Positions 8,391 to 15,943 of a stretch of 64,000 nucleotides of DNA are shown piece by piece; within the stretch, counting starts at the first letter, position 1, and each line of letters begins with the position of its first letter. This stretch comes from Gottfriedia acidiceleris. GTDB taxonomy: Bacteria; Bacillota; Bacilli; Bacillales; Bacillaceae_G. A program made the translations under genes and the position numbers. The notes beneath the pieces are model-generated. The model was not told the origin of the DNA and ran no database searches. It was given only the letters and a program-made list of their open reading frames with translations. The stretch is from positions 4,588,001 to 4,652,000 of the forward strand of contig NZ_CP096034.1 in assembly GCF_023115465.1 (NCBI RefSeq), read 5' to 3'.

Positions 8391-9299
8391 TTGAAAGGTA
8401 TACTTTATATAATAATCGGTTCAGTTTGTTATGGCGTTTTGTCTACCTTTGTAAAATTGGCTTATGATGATGGTTTTATTGTAAATGATGTAGTCGGTAT
8501 TCAAATGTTTGTTGGAGCTATCTTGTTATGGTCCATCGTACTTATGAATAGAAGTAAATCCACTAAATCAAATAATAAACAATATTTAAAGCCTACAAAG
8601 AAGGATGTTTTATTACTCGTTATATTAGGGTCTACTACTGGATTAACAGGGATGTTTTATTATTTGGCTTTGCAATATATTACTGCATCATTAGCAATTG
8701 TGCTGTTGTTCCAATTCACTTGGATTGGCGTTTTATTAGAATCAGTCGTCAATCGAAAACTTCCTGAAAAAAGTAAATTGCTCTCATTGATTCCTCTCGT
8801 TATCGGCACGATTTTTGCGACAAATGTTTTAACAGATGGTATCGGTTCATTGAATTGGTTTGGAGTTTTATTTGGGGCGTTGTCCGCGTTTTCTTACAGT
8901 ACTTTTATATTACTTAGCGGTAGAATCGCTTTAAAAGCAAACCCAATAACAAAAACGGCTTTAATGATTACAGGTGGTTTTATAATTTGTACTCTCTTCC
9001 TCCCACCTACATTTTTCACAAATTGGCACTTATTTGCAGAAATTTCATTAAAGTACGGACTGATCCTTGGCTTTCTAGGTCCATTTTTCTCTACTTTAAT
9101 GTTTTCAAAAGGCGTTCCTTTAACAGGTTCAGGTCTTGCCTCTATTTTAGGAGCAGCAGAGTTACCGACAGCTACGTTAATGTCAGCGATTGTATTAAAG
9201 GAAACGGTTGGGACTCCACAATATTTTGGTATCTTTTTAATCTTAATCGGTATCGTTTTACCTGAATTCCTTAAAAGAAAGTCACTTCAATCAGCATAA
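8391..9299 (+). CDS. EamA/DMT-family transporter
   Basis: 302 residues with about ten hydrophobic segments in two homologous halves, the normal layout of EamA drug/metabolite exporters. Each half has the small-residue and proline pattern of the family, for example GLTGMFYYLALQYI in the first and LGAAELPTATLMSAIVL in the second. The substrate cannot be predicted. Translation probably starts at the TTG at 8391, with GGGGTG (8380-8385) as ribosome binding site. It is alone between two terminators and two copies of the dispersed repeat. Confidence 0.85.
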   Translation: MKGILYIIIGSVCYGVLSTFVKLAYDDGFIVNDVVGIQMFVGAILLWSIVLMNRSKSTKSNNKQYLKPTKKDVLLLVILGSTTGLTGMFYYLALQYITASLAIVLLFQFTWIGVLLESVVNRKLPEKSKLLSLIPLVIGTIFATNVLTDGIGSLNWFGVLFGALSAFSYSTFILLSGRIALKANPITKTALMITGGFIICTLFLPPTFFTNWHLFAEISLKYGLILGFLGPFFSTLMFSKGVPLTGSGLASILGAAELPTATLMSAIVLKETVGTPQYFGIFLILIGIVLPEFLKRKSLQSA

Positions 9300-9395
9300 A
9301 AATATTTTCTTACATTAAACTTGTTAACATACATTAGGCAATATAAATCTGCTAATACTCCGAATAATTAAATAGATATTCCAAATAATATATTT

Positions 9396-9450
9396 GATTG
9401 CAAGCAAAGCACTAGCAATCAGTCTGAAAATCATTTTTTTGGACTTTGTT
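9396..9450 (+). repeat. CAGACTG-family repeat, copy C (short form)
   Basis: Consists of the two ends of the family without the middle: GATTGCAAGC at 9396-9405, then GCAATCAGTCTG ending at 9426. The conserved tail follows (AAAATC, a T run, ACTTTGT). Its left neighbour (AGATATT at 9374-9380 and following) resembles the terminator hairpin on its right. Confidence 0.65.
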
Positions 9451-9454
9451 TAAA

Positions 9455-9492
9455 AACAAAGATATTCAATGTAATATCTTTGTTATTTTTTT
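9455..9492 (+). terminator. Terminator directly before the CBS gene
   Basis: AACAAAGATATT (9455-9466) pairs perfectly with AATATCTTTGTT (9473-9484), loop CAATGT, then ATTTTTTT. The T run touches the GGAGGTG ribosome binding site at 9493-9499. It would end the exporter transcript, or act as an attenuator for the next gene. Confidence 0.8.
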
Positions 9493-9504
9493 GGAGGTGT
9501 TTTT

Positions 9505-9918
9505 ATGAGAGTAAAAGACGTAATGTCGAGTAATGTTGAATGTTGTTCAAACCAGGATTCTTTACAATCAGTGGCAAGTAAAATGGAAACCTTAAATGTT
9601 GGAGCAATTCCAGTTGTTGACAATGGACAAGTAGTTGGAATGATTACAGATCGAGATTTAGCTTTACGTGGTATTAGTCAAGGGGGTAATGCAAATGCTT
9701 CCCAAGTAATGTCTAATAATATTGTGACGATTGATTGTAACGCAAGTCTTCAAGAAGCATCAAATTTAATGGCACAGCATCAAATAAGAAGATTACCAGT
9801 TGTAGAAAATGGTAACCTCGTTGGAATACTTTCACTTGGTGACTTAGCAGTACAAGAGCAGTCAGATGAAAGTGCTGGCGAAGCATTGTCTCAAATCTCT
9901 CAGAACGATATTCAATAA
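9505..9918 (+). CDS. CBS-domain pair protein (YhcV-like)
   Basis: 137 residues made of two CBS motifs, about residues 7-60 and 72-125, each ending in the typical G-(M/I)-(I/L)-(T/S)-x-x-D-L (GMITDRDLA, GILSLGDLA). A short acidic tail follows. Stand-alone CBS pairs bind adenine nucleotides and act as sensors; no partner domain is fused. The length and sequence resemble Bacillus YhcV. The start has an ideal GGAGGTG six bases upstream. Any promoter must lie inside or before the terminator at 9455-9492, so its expression may depend on read-through. Confidence 0.85.
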   Translation: MRVKDVMSSNVECCSNQDSLQSVASKMETLNVGAIPVVDNGQVVGMITDRDLALRGISQGGNANASQVMSNNIVTIDCNASLQEASNLMAQHQIRRLPVVENGNLVGILSLGDLAVQEQSDESAGEALSQISQNDIQ

Positions 9919-9924
9919 CTAGAA

Positions 9925-9969
9925 AAATGGGACCGCTTTATATGGTATTCGGTCCCATTTTTATTTTTT
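9925..9969. terminator. Bidirectional terminator between CBS and the partition genes
   Basis: AAATGGGACCG (9925-9935) pairs perfectly with CGGTCCCATTT (9950-9960). It is followed by TTATTTTTT on the plus strand and preceded by A residues. It serves the two convergent units. Confidence 0.9.
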
Positions 9970-10570
9970 ATTTATTCATTTGTGCTAGAAAATCTCCGAG
10001 TAGACTATCCATATCTTCCTCTTCAATTTCTTCTTTTGCTGCAGAGATTTCGCTTTTGCTTGCAGCTTCCCAATCAAAGTTATCTAAATCATCATCACGG
10101 TCAGCTTTTCTTTCAACATTATCTAATTTCGTTACAACCAGTTCACTAGTACGAATATTTGATTGAACGGGTTCCAATTCTGGCTCTAGCTCATTCATTT
10201 CTTCTTGAAGATATAGAGCTTCTTCAATTGCTAGACTATTACTATTTAGCGATGTAATAAGAGAAGCAGTACGAATTGGGTTAGATAATAGTTGGTACAC
10301 AATACTACCTAATAGTGCCTCAGAATGCTCATGTTTTAACCAATCTCTTTGAGCTTTATCTAGACTTTTCGGTAGTGGAATTGTTATTGTTTGCCTTTGC
10401 TTTGATAATGAGTCATTAACTCCGCTTATTACGTACTCAGCAATCTTACTTGAAAAATTTCGTCTTTCGCTTTGTTTAAGCTGCTGCAAATGTTTCATTA
10501 TTTGATCAGGCGTATCAGAAGGGATACGAAATGTAATAGGTTGTCCCCTCGTCAATTCTTTTTCCTGCAT
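9968..10570 (-). CDS. ParR-like DNA-binding adaptor (probable ribbon-helix-helix)
   Basis: 200 residues. Two stretches look alike: a short strand (ITFRIP near 12-17; ITIPLP near 62-67) followed by two helices, the pattern of ribbon-helix-helix DNA binders. If both are real, one chain carries two such units. After about residue 110 comes an acidic, probably disordered linker. The protein ends in an amphipathic helix, MDSLLGDFLAQM, like the tail by which ParR proteins contact ParM filaments. It starts nine bases after the actin-like gene, with AAGGTG before the ATG, in one operon with it. I recognise no close named homologue. The role as centromere-binding adaptor is inferred from gene order, fold pattern and the site arrays at 11911-12161. 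Confidence 0.6.
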   Translation of the reverse strand: MQEKELTRGQPITFRIPSDTPDQIMKHLQQLKQSERRNFSSKIAEYVISGVNDSLSKQRQTITIPLPKSLDKAQRDWLKHEHSEALLGSIVYQLLSNPIRTASLITSLNSNSLAIEEALYLQEEMNELEPELEPVQSNIRTSELVVTKLDNVERKADRDDDLDNFDWEAASKSEISAAKEEIEEEDMDSLLGDFLAQMNK

Positions 10571-10579
10571 GGAATCACC

Positions 10580-11791
10580 TTATTTTGCTTTAGACATTTT
10601 TTGTTCTTCTTTTTCAGTGTGTTGTGTTTCTCTTCTAGATTCTCTTACTCTTTTTATTTCATAATCAGCGATTAGCTTATAATAAGCATTCGCCATCATC
10701 CAGATACTTTCCTTCTCATCCTCAAAGAAATCAATATTATAACCATCTAGGTTATTATTAAGTGTTTTAAGATACTCTTTTAAGATTAGCGATCCTCCAC
10801 CAATGAAATAACATATTTCAGTTTGTGAGTTCTTCTGCCAAATATTTCTTAAATGACGATATTGTTTTTTTGCTAATTCTAATAGAATTCGGTCTACAAT
10901 ATCATGAACGCTTGTCCGACTACCCTTAACCATTATATGATTTCGATCACTTTTCTTAGTAATGATCTCTACAACGTCTCTTCGGCTATCAAGTTCAACT
11001 CCATGTCTTGAACGAATCTCTTCACGAATTGCCTCAAGGGACTCCGCAACGCCAAGATTAAAACCTTGAGCCTTATCGTCATCTACTTTTCGATTTCTAA
11101 TGACTGCAATATCAGTTGATAACCCTCCGATGTCTTGAATAAGGATTTTTTTATCTATCAGGTCTTTATTAATTATGTTTAAATGATTGTCCATAACTAA
11201 GTTAATAAAAGCTGCAAATCCTTCGGGATAGACTTTAACTTCTTCAAACTTAATATTAACTTTTAATCCTTGATGTCTTGGTGTTACTAAAAACTCTACT
11301 TGGTGAACTGAGCCTAGTAATCTAGAACGATAACCAACGTCCTTTCCTTCCTTTACTTCTCTAAGCGGAAGACCAGTTCCTAATACGTATGTTGCCTCAA
11401 TTACATTATTAGAGTTCTTTACAATCTGTTTATTATCTTCTCTAGCTGCATCTAACGCTAAAGCTGCAAATAACATAATAAGTGTTTGATCCTCTTCAGA
11501 CTTATTACTCCCAGGATCTAGTTCTGTTGCATTACCGCTTTTAGTTGCTAAATTTCCTACACGATAAACAGTATTATTCTCTTTTAAGGTTGGCGAGTGA
11601 ACGCGAATATGTATTCCATCAACTGGATCTTGGTTGTCTAATTCTTCTATCCCAATGATTGGACGATCTTCTGTATCCCTTGCAATAATATTAGGAATAT
11701 TAATCTCTGATTCCATCTTCCCAAAAATCCCTTTGAGTGAATCGTTTCCTACATCAATAGCAGCTATACGAGCATTTACCACTTTAATCAT
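10580..11791 (-). CDS. ParM/StbA-family actin-like ATPase
   Basis: 403 residues with the actin/Hsp70 nucleotide-binding motifs in order: phosphate-1 DVGNDSLKG (Asp13, Lys20), phosphate-2 DIGGLSTD (220-227) and the adenosine loop FIGGGS (329-334). YVLGTGLPL near 135-143 is typical of plasmid-segregation actins. MreB and FtsA have different signatures. Such proteins polymerise with ATP and push DNA molecules apart. The C terminus is a charged tail of about 30 residues. It is the first gene of a two-gene operon, and upstream of it lies an array of TGTATACA-like sites. No replication gene is nearby, and the flanking genes are ordinary chromosomal ones. Confidence 0.85.
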   Translation of the reverse strand: MIKVVNARIAAIDVGNDSLKGIFGKMESEINIPNIIARDTEDRPIIGIEELDNQDPVDGIHIRVHSPTLKENNTVYRVGNLATKSGNATELDPGSNKSEEDQTLIMLFAALALDAAREDNKQIVKNSNNVIEATYVLGTGLPLREVKEGKDVGYRSRLLGSVHQVEFLVTPRHQGLKVNIKFEEVKVYPEGFAAFINLVMDNHLNIINKDLIDKKILIQDIGGLSTDIAVIRNRKVDDDKAQGFNLGVAESLEAIREEIRSRHGVELDSRRDVVEIITKKSDRNHIMVKGSRTSVHDIVDRILLELAKKQYRHLRNIWQKNSQTEICYFIGGGSLILKEYLKTLNNNLDGYNIDFFEDEKESIWMMANAYYKLIADYEIKRVRESRRETQHTEKEEQKMSKAK

Positions 11792-11910
11792 CCCTTTCGC
11801 TAATAGGTTTACATATTAATAGATAATTCTGATATTAGATTATCTAACTTTAGCCATCCGGTCAATGTCCCATGCTGAACTATTATAAAAATGTAACTGA
11901 ATTGTCATCT

Positions 11911-12022
11911 TGTATACAAAATTGTAAACACATAAAAATTTGTATACTTTTCTGTATACATGTGTACAAAAATGTATACAAATGTTTACAAAAGCGTGTA
12001 CTTGTATACAAAAGTGTATACA
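11911..12022. repeat. Centromere-like site array, proximal block
   Basis: Eight 8-base sites matching TGTATACA, TGTGTACA or close variants start at 11941, 11953, 11961, 11973, 11983, 11995, 12003 and 12015. The spacings are 12, 8, 12, 10, 12, 8 and 12 bases, which is symmetric about the middle. Two more sites lie at 11911 and 11923. The average step is one helical turn, so bound dimers would line up on one face. The block lies 120 bases before the actin-like gene. Confidence 0.8.
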
Positions 12023-12074
12023 TCCCCTTTTTTATTCTAGAATTAAATTCAGAACAACTGACTCCTACCTGTGG

Positions 12075-12080
12075 ATTATA
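12075..12080 (-). promoter_or_regulatory. Candidate -10 element for the actin/adaptor operon
   Basis: TATAAT on the minus strand, at the inner edge of the distal block. The only -35 candidates (ACTTGT 17 bases away, or TTGTAC 15 bases away) are weak and lie within the sites. A promoter placed here would be covered when the arrays are occupied. Confidence 0.35.
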
Positions 12081-12161
12081 AGTTTACGTTTTTGTGTACA
12101 AGTATACTTTATCGTATACAATTGTTTACAAAATGTATTCTTGTGTACAAATATGTGTACA
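12081..12161. repeat. Centromere-like site array, distal block
   Basis: Eight sites related to TGTATACA start at 12081, 12093, 12101, 12113, 12123, 12134, 12142 and 12154. The spacings are 12, 8, 12, 10, 11, 8 and 12, almost the same series as the proximal block 140 bases away. The fifth site is TGTTTACA in both. Sites 1 and 6 are the most degenerate. Confidence 0.75.
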
Positions 12162-12190
12162 ACGCACCTTTGAACGGTTTCCTATAAAAA

Positions 12191-12220
12191 TAAAAAAACA
12201 GGTAGATGGCTTCTACCTGT
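12191..12220 (-). terminator. Terminator downstream of the pga remnant
   Basis: ACAGGTAGA (12198-12206) pairs with TCTACCTGT (12212-12220). Read on the minus strand it runs into seven T residues. It probably ended the former pga operon and now shields the site arrays from its transcription. Confidence 0.75.
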
Positions 12221-12268
12221 CAATATGTGTATAAGTCCACCTTATTAAAATATCCACATGTGGATTAC

Positions 12269-12454
12269 TTATTTTTTATTATGACTAACTAACTCTTGAA
12301 TAGGATTATTTTCAATGATTATTATATATGAATCCTGTAGCTTATTGTAATCCTCTTCAGACATAAGCTTTAAATTTAATAGGTCCTCCTTTGTTGTAAA
12401 TTTTGGGTATGACCTTCTCCGTAATGGTCCAAATCCTTTTAGATTATAAAATTT
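12269..12454 (-). pseudogene. Probable C-terminal remnant of pgaD
   Basis: An open frame of about 61 codons with no start codon except an internal ATG. The translation contains RRRSYPKFTTKEDL and MSEEDYNKLQDSYIIIIE. This looks to me like the cytoplasmic tail of a PgaD-type partner of the PNAG synthase, and it lies exactly where pgaD would follow pgaC. The membrane-spanning N-terminal part is missing. A 10-bp inverted repeat (CTTTTAGATT at 12436-12445 and AATCTAAAAG at 12457-12466) sits at its upstream edge. The family call is tentative; the broken state is clear. Confidence 0.4.
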
Positions 12455-12536
12455 TCAATCTAAAAGTCCAAAATAAAAAACGATCCACAAAAGGATTGTA
12501 AATAAAATAAAAAAACGTATGTCATGATTTGTCATT

Positions 12537-13083
12537 TTAAAATAGGATTTTACTATATTTATATATCGCCCGAAAGTCCAATATTAAACGCCAAAACCGC
12601 ATAATTACCTCTTGTCCAACCTGTGCCCAACAAATTCTTTGATTCCAAATTCCTTTTAATGTTTCTTGTACTAACATCCAGCAAAGTGCACGAGGTTCAT
12701 AGCGAATATCCCAAAATCTTTCTTGTAGCTTCCACGATACTGCGATATCTTCTGTAATCATGTCGCAGTTCCATAATCCTACATCTACAAGTGCTTTTTT
12801 CGAAATGCAACTTACTTCGCCTGATACAGTCATAATTTTACCAAGCATTCTTTTGGTTCTTTTTATAGCCCCAATAGATAGAAGAATATTCCACTATCTG
12901 TAATCTACTCAGTAGCATATCACGATTTCGAATTCTTGGATTTCCTGTTACGGCACCGAGTCTTTCCCCACTATGTAGAAAATTTACTTCTTTTCCTTTT
13001 TCTCGGTATCGGAAAAATAGACTGGATCCTGCCACCCAAAATAAAGACATAACCAATGGATACCAAAATACAAATTCCGACAA
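12537..13083 (-). pseudogene. pgaC: Decayed poly-beta-1,6-GlcNAc synthase gene (pgaC/icaA type)
   Basis: The first frame (12838-13083) has an N-terminal membrane segment joined directly to GAVTGNPRIRNR and LQIVEYSS. A second frame (12537-12848) continues with MLGKIMTVSGE, DMITEDIAVSWKLQ and YEPRALCWMLVQETLKG. These are family 2 glycosyltransferase motifs of PgaC/IcaA. Three lesions are visible: the catalytic region between the membrane segment and GAVTGNP is deleted; one extra base near 12870 (SSIYW instead of SSIIG) shifts the frame; and the C-terminal membrane part is lost. The product would have polymerised the biofilm polysaccharide PNAG. It cannot be active. Confidence 0.85.
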
Positions 13084-13233
13084 AAGACTTATAAATTTGT
13101 TTAATTTTAATCACCTAATTTACTAAATTCAAAAATGTAACTTCCATATAAAAGCTAGTATCAGCAAATACAAATAAATTAATAGTGTTTTTCTAACCTA
13201 TATATGTAATTTTTTACTTTCTTACAAAAGTTT

Positions 13234-13262
13234 TTGTTCTTTTAACATGAAACGATTATAAT
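13234..13262 (+). promoter_or_regulatory. Promoter of the que operon
   Basis: TTGTTC at 13234-13239 and TATAAT at 13257-13262 with a 17-base spacer. Transcription would start near 13269, giving a leader of about 200 bases that contains the preQ1 aptamer. Confidence 0.7.
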
Positions 13263-13322
13263 GGGAATTATGATTGTACTTCTCTAGTACAATTTAATAG
13301 GTAGAAAATTTAATAAAAAAAT

Positions 13323-13344
13323 CCATAAGCTTTATTGCTTATGG
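13323..13344. other. Hairpin directly before the preQ1 aptamer
   Basis: CCATAAGC (13323-13330) pairs with GCTTATGG (13337-13344). On the minus strand it is followed by seven T residues, so it could end antisense transcription. On the plus strand it stacks directly against the aptamer. Confidence 0.5.
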
Positions 13345-13380
13345 TAGAGGTCGCAAACTCCCCTCTACAAAAAAATAAGG
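13345..13380 (+). promoter_or_regulatory. preQ1-I riboswitch aptamer
   Basis: The stem TAGAGG/CCTCTA (13345-13350 and 13361-13366) encloses a C-containing loop. It is followed by an A-rich segment and AATAAGG, whose last bases form the pseudoknot with the loop. This is the compact class I preQ1 architecture known before queC operons in Bacillus. Binding of preQ1 should reduce expression of the genes that make it. Confidence 0.88.
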
Positions 13381-13382
13381 CG

Positions 13383-13415
13383 AAAAACAATATTTGTCGT
13401 ATTGTTTTTATTTTT
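13383..13415 (+). terminator. Riboswitch-controlled terminator before queC
   Basis: AAAAACAATA (13383-13392) pairs perfectly with TATTGTTTTT (13400-13409), followed by ATTTTT. It starts two bases after the aptamer, the usual arrangement of a transcriptional preQ1 switch. Confidence 0.8.
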
Positions 13416-13465
13416 GTTATTCGGGATGCCCTCTTCTTTTTAATCATGTAAAGGAGAGAAGAAAT

Positions 13466-14131
13466 ATGAAAAATGAAAAAGCAATCGTTGTATTTAGCGG
13501 TGGCCAAGACAGTACTACTTGTTTATTCTGGGCTATGCAACAATTTGGCGAAGTTGAGGCTGTTACGTTTAATTACAATCAGCGCCATAAACTAGAATTA
13601 GATGTAGCTGCAGATATTTGTAAGGAATTAAATATTCCTCACCATATCCTTGATATGTCCTTGTTAAATCAGCTTGCACCAAATGCTTTAACAAGATCAG
13701 ATATTGATATAACTCACGAAGAAGGCGAACTTCCTTCTACATTCGTCGATGGACGTAACTTATTATTCCTATCTTTTGCAGCAGTGCTCGCTAAACAAAA
13801 AGGAGCAAAACACATTATTACTGGTGTTTGTGAGACTGATTTTAGCGGATACCCTGACTGCCGAGATATCTTTGTTAAATCATTAAATGTAACTCTTAAT
13901 CTATCAATGGATTATCCATTTGTTATTCATACTCCTCTTATGTGGATTGATAAAGCTGACACATGGAAATTAGCTGATGAATTAGGCGCATTTGAATACG
14001 TAAAAAATAAAACTTTAACTTGCTATAACGGCATTATTTCTGATGGTTGCGGAGAATGTCCAGCATGTGAGCTTCGTCAGGCTGGTTTAGATCGTTACCT
14101 ACAAACGAAGGGAGCCACAAAGCATGTTTGA
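13466..14131 (+). CDS. queC: 7-cyano-7-deazaguanine synthase
   Basis: 221 residues. The ATP-pyrophosphatase loop SGGQDS is at 11-16, and the zinc site near the C terminus contains [10 protein letters not shown]. QueC turns 7-carboxy-7-deazaguanine into preQ0 with ATP and ammonia, in the queuosine pathway. The ATG at 13466 is chosen because AAAGGAGAG precedes it at the proper distance and the motif then lies where it does in known QueC; the longer upstream frame runs through the terminator. It is the first of queC-queD-queE-queF and overlaps queD by eight bases. Confidence 0.95.
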   Translation: MKNEKAIVVFSGGQDSTTCLFWAMQQFGEVEAVTFNYNQRHKLELDVAADICKELNIPHHILDMSLLNQLAPNALTRSDIDITHEEGELPSTFVDGRNLLFLSFAAVLAKQKGAKHIITGVCETDFSGYPDCRDIFVKSLNVTLNLSMDYPFVIHTPLMWIDKADTWKLADELGAFEYVKNKTLTCYNGIISDGCGECPACELRQAGLDRYLQTKGATKHV

Positions 14132-14600
14132 TTTTCGCATCGTAGAAAGACTTCATAAAATTGATGAGCATATAAAAAAAGAAGACTTAAAATATCACCA
14201 TAAACGAGTTCTCGTTAATAAAGAATTTACCTTTGATGCTGCACATCACTTACACTGCTATGAGGGTAAATGTAAGAATTTACATGGTCACACTTATAAA
14301 GTTATTTTTGGAATCAGTGGTTTTGTTGATGAGATTGGCTTAGTAATCGATTTTGGTGATATAAAGCAGATTTGGAAAGAAAAAATTGAAATCTATTTAG
14401 ATCATCGTTATTTAAATGAGATGCTACCTCTAATGAATACAACAGCTGAAAATATGGTTGTTTGGATTTATGAGCAAATGGAAAATGCACTAAAAGATCA
14501 TACAAATCCTGTGCAAGATATTCGAGTAGAGTTTGTTCGATTATTTGAAACACCTACTTGCTATGCAGAAGCTCGTAGGGAGTGGATGATCAATGAGTAA
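14124..14600 (+). CDS. queD: 6-carboxytetrahydropterin synthase
   Basis: 158 residues. The zinc- and catalysis-related signature [20 protein letters not shown] lies at 37-56, with Cys50 as the likely catalytic cysteine and His54/His56 as metal ligands. QueD converts dihydroneopterin triphosphate to 6-carboxytetrahydropterin, the second step of preQ0 synthesis. The ATG overlaps the queC stop and the stop overlaps the queE start, so the three proteins are translationally coupled. The roughly 30-residue N-terminal stretch before the domain is slightly long for the family. Confidence 0.93.
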   Translation: MFDFRIVERLHKIDEHIKKEDLKYHHKRVLVNKEFTFDAAHHLHCYEGKCKNLHGHTYKVIFGISGFVDEIGLVIDFGDIKQIWKEKIEIYLDHRYLNEMLPLMNTTAENMVVWIYEQMENALKDHTNPVQDIRVEFVRLFETPTCYAEARREWMINE

Positions 14601-15309
14601 AATTCCTGTACTTGAAATATTTGGACCTACTGTACAAGGTGAAGGTATGGCAATCGGTCAAAAAACGATGTTTATTCGTACTGCGGGTTGCGATTATTCT
14701 TGTAGTTGGTGCGATTCCTCATTCACATGGGATGGTAGTGAAAAAGAAAATATAAAATGGATGACCGCAGAAGAAGTTTGGGAGAATTTAACCAACTTAG
14801 GCGGCGATACATTCTCTCATATTACGATTTCTGGTGGAAACCCTGCACTACTTCCATCTTTAGGCCCTGTAGTTGAGCTTTTAAAGGAAAAGAATATGAC
14901 ATTAGCTCTTGAAACTCAAGGTAGTAAGTGGCAACCATGGTTACCTTCGATTGATGAAGTTACTTTATCGCCTAAACCGCCTAGCAGTGGCATGAATACT
15001 GATTTTGATATGCTAGGAAGCATCATTCAAAATTTAGAAAATCATCCAAAGTTTTGCTTAAAAGTTGTTATTTTTGATGAAAAAGATTTAGCTTATGCGG
15101 AAGCTGTTCATCAAAAATTCCCACATGTTCCGTTCTTTTTACAAGTCGGAAATAGTTGGCTAAATGCGGATGATAGCACTTTATTACAATACATGTTAAA
15201 TCGTTACGAATGGCTTATAGATGAAGCAATGAAATCAAAAGTATTTAAAAATGTAAAAGTTTTACCTCAATTACATGCATTTGTTTGGGGAAATAAGAGA
15301 GGAGTTTAA
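14593..15309 (+). CDS. queE: 7-carboxy-7-deazaguanine synthase (radical SAM)
   Basis: 238 residues. The cluster-binding cysteines are in CDYSCSWC (Cys33, Cys37, Cys40), the Cx3Cx2C spacing of radical SAM enzymes. [13 protein letters not shown] near the N terminus, [10 protein letters not shown] and LSPKPPSS match Bacillus QueE. It contracts the ring of carboxytetrahydropterin to form CDG, the substrate of QueC. The start overlaps the queD stop by eight bases, and the ribosome binding site AGGGAG lies inside queD. Confidence 0.95.
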   Translation: MSKIPVLEIFGPTVQGEGMAIGQKTMFIRTAGCDYSCSWCDSSFTWDGSEKENIKWMTAEEVWENLTNLGGDTFSHITISGGNPALLPSLGPVVELLKEKNMTLALETQGSKWQPWLPSIDEVTLSPKPPSSGMNTDFDMLGSIIQNLENHPKFCLKVVIFDEKDLAYAEAVHQKFPHVPFFLQVGNSWLNADDSTLLQYMLNRYEWLIDEAMKSKVFKNVKVLPQLHAFVWGNKRGV

Positions 15310-15314
15310 CCAAA

Positions 15315-15812
15315 ATGGTAGGAAGATCAAAAGGTTCACTAGAAGATGTATCATTACTTGGCAGCAACAACACAAAATATTTATTTGAATACGATCCAGG
15401 AATATTAGAAACATTTGATAATACTCACCCAGATCGTGATTATTTCGTAAAATTTAATTTCCCTGAATTCACTTCACTTTGTCCAAAAACTGGCCAACCT
15501 GATTTTGCGACAATTTATATAAGCTATATTCCTGAGAAAAAAATGGTTGAAAGTAAATCATTAAAATTATACTTCTTTAGCTTCCGTAATCATGGTGACT
15601 TCCATGAGGATTGCATGAATATTATTATGGATGATCTAATCGAATTAATGGATCCTCGTTATATTGAGGTCTGGGGGAAATTCACTCCACGTGGGGGAAT
15701 TTCAATCGACCCATATTGTAACTATGGTCGTCCAGGTACTAAATACGAAAAAATGGCTGAACATCGTATGATGAACCATGATTTATATCCTGAGAAGATT
15801 GATAATCGATAA
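15315..15812 (+). CDS. queF: NADPH-dependent preQ0 reductase
   Basis: 165 residues, exactly the length of unimodular Bacillus Que[13 protein letters not shown], the thioimide-forming cysteine in [11 protein letters not shown] (Cys56, with Asp63), and the substrate-binding ESKSLKLY and [10 protein letters not shown] are present. It reduces preQ0 to preQ1, the ligand sensed by the leader riboswitch, so the operon is feedback-controlled by its own end product. It starts five bases after queE, with GAGGAG inside the queE end. A terminator follows. Confidence 0.96.
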   Translation: MVGRSKGSLEDVSLLGSNNTKYLFEYDPGILETFDNTHPDRDYFVKFNFPEFTSLCPKTGQPDFATIYISYIPEKKMVESKSLKLYFFSFRNHGDFHEDCMNIIMDDLIELMDPRYIEVWGKFTPRGGISIDPYCNYGRPGTKYEKMAEHRMMNHDLYPEKIDNR

Positions 15813-15817
15813 GAACT

Positions 15818-15853
15818 AAAAGTGCACTGTTTAAAATACAGTGTACTTTTTTT
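15818..15853 (+). terminator. Terminator of queCDEF
   Basis: AAAAGTGCACTGT (15818-15830) pairs with ACAGTGTACTTTT (15838-15850), one G-U pair, followed by T residues. Confidence 0.85.
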
Positions 15854-15943
15854 AATCAGGCAAATACTATATTCGTTTATGGCACTTAACTTGTTTTTAT
15901 TTTACAATTAATGGAAAGTAAATAAAAAGTGTGGTGAAATCAT

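Noticed and set aside
11911-12161. Possible CRISPR array
   Set aside because: Repeats are 8 bases with spacers of 0-4 bases; CRISPR repeats are about 24-37 with spacers of similar length, and no cas genes are present.
11872-12173. Two overlapping plus-strand frames encoding Tyr/Cys/Lys-rich peptides
   Set aside because: They are translations of the TGTATACA site arrays; the repetitive composition comes from the binding sites and there is no ribosome binding site.
12537-13083. Two small glycosyltransferase genes
   Set aside because: They are consecutive pieces of one PgaC-type protein separated by a frameshift, with the catalytic part missing.
13394-13465. Extended N terminus for QueC
   Set aside because: The extra 24 codons run through the riboswitch terminator, are hydrophobic and unlike QueC, and the ribosome binding site supports ATG 13466.
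13310-13507. A 65-codon minus-strand frame across the que leader
   Set aside because: It overlaps the preQ1 riboswitch, terminator and queC start, and shows no protein features.
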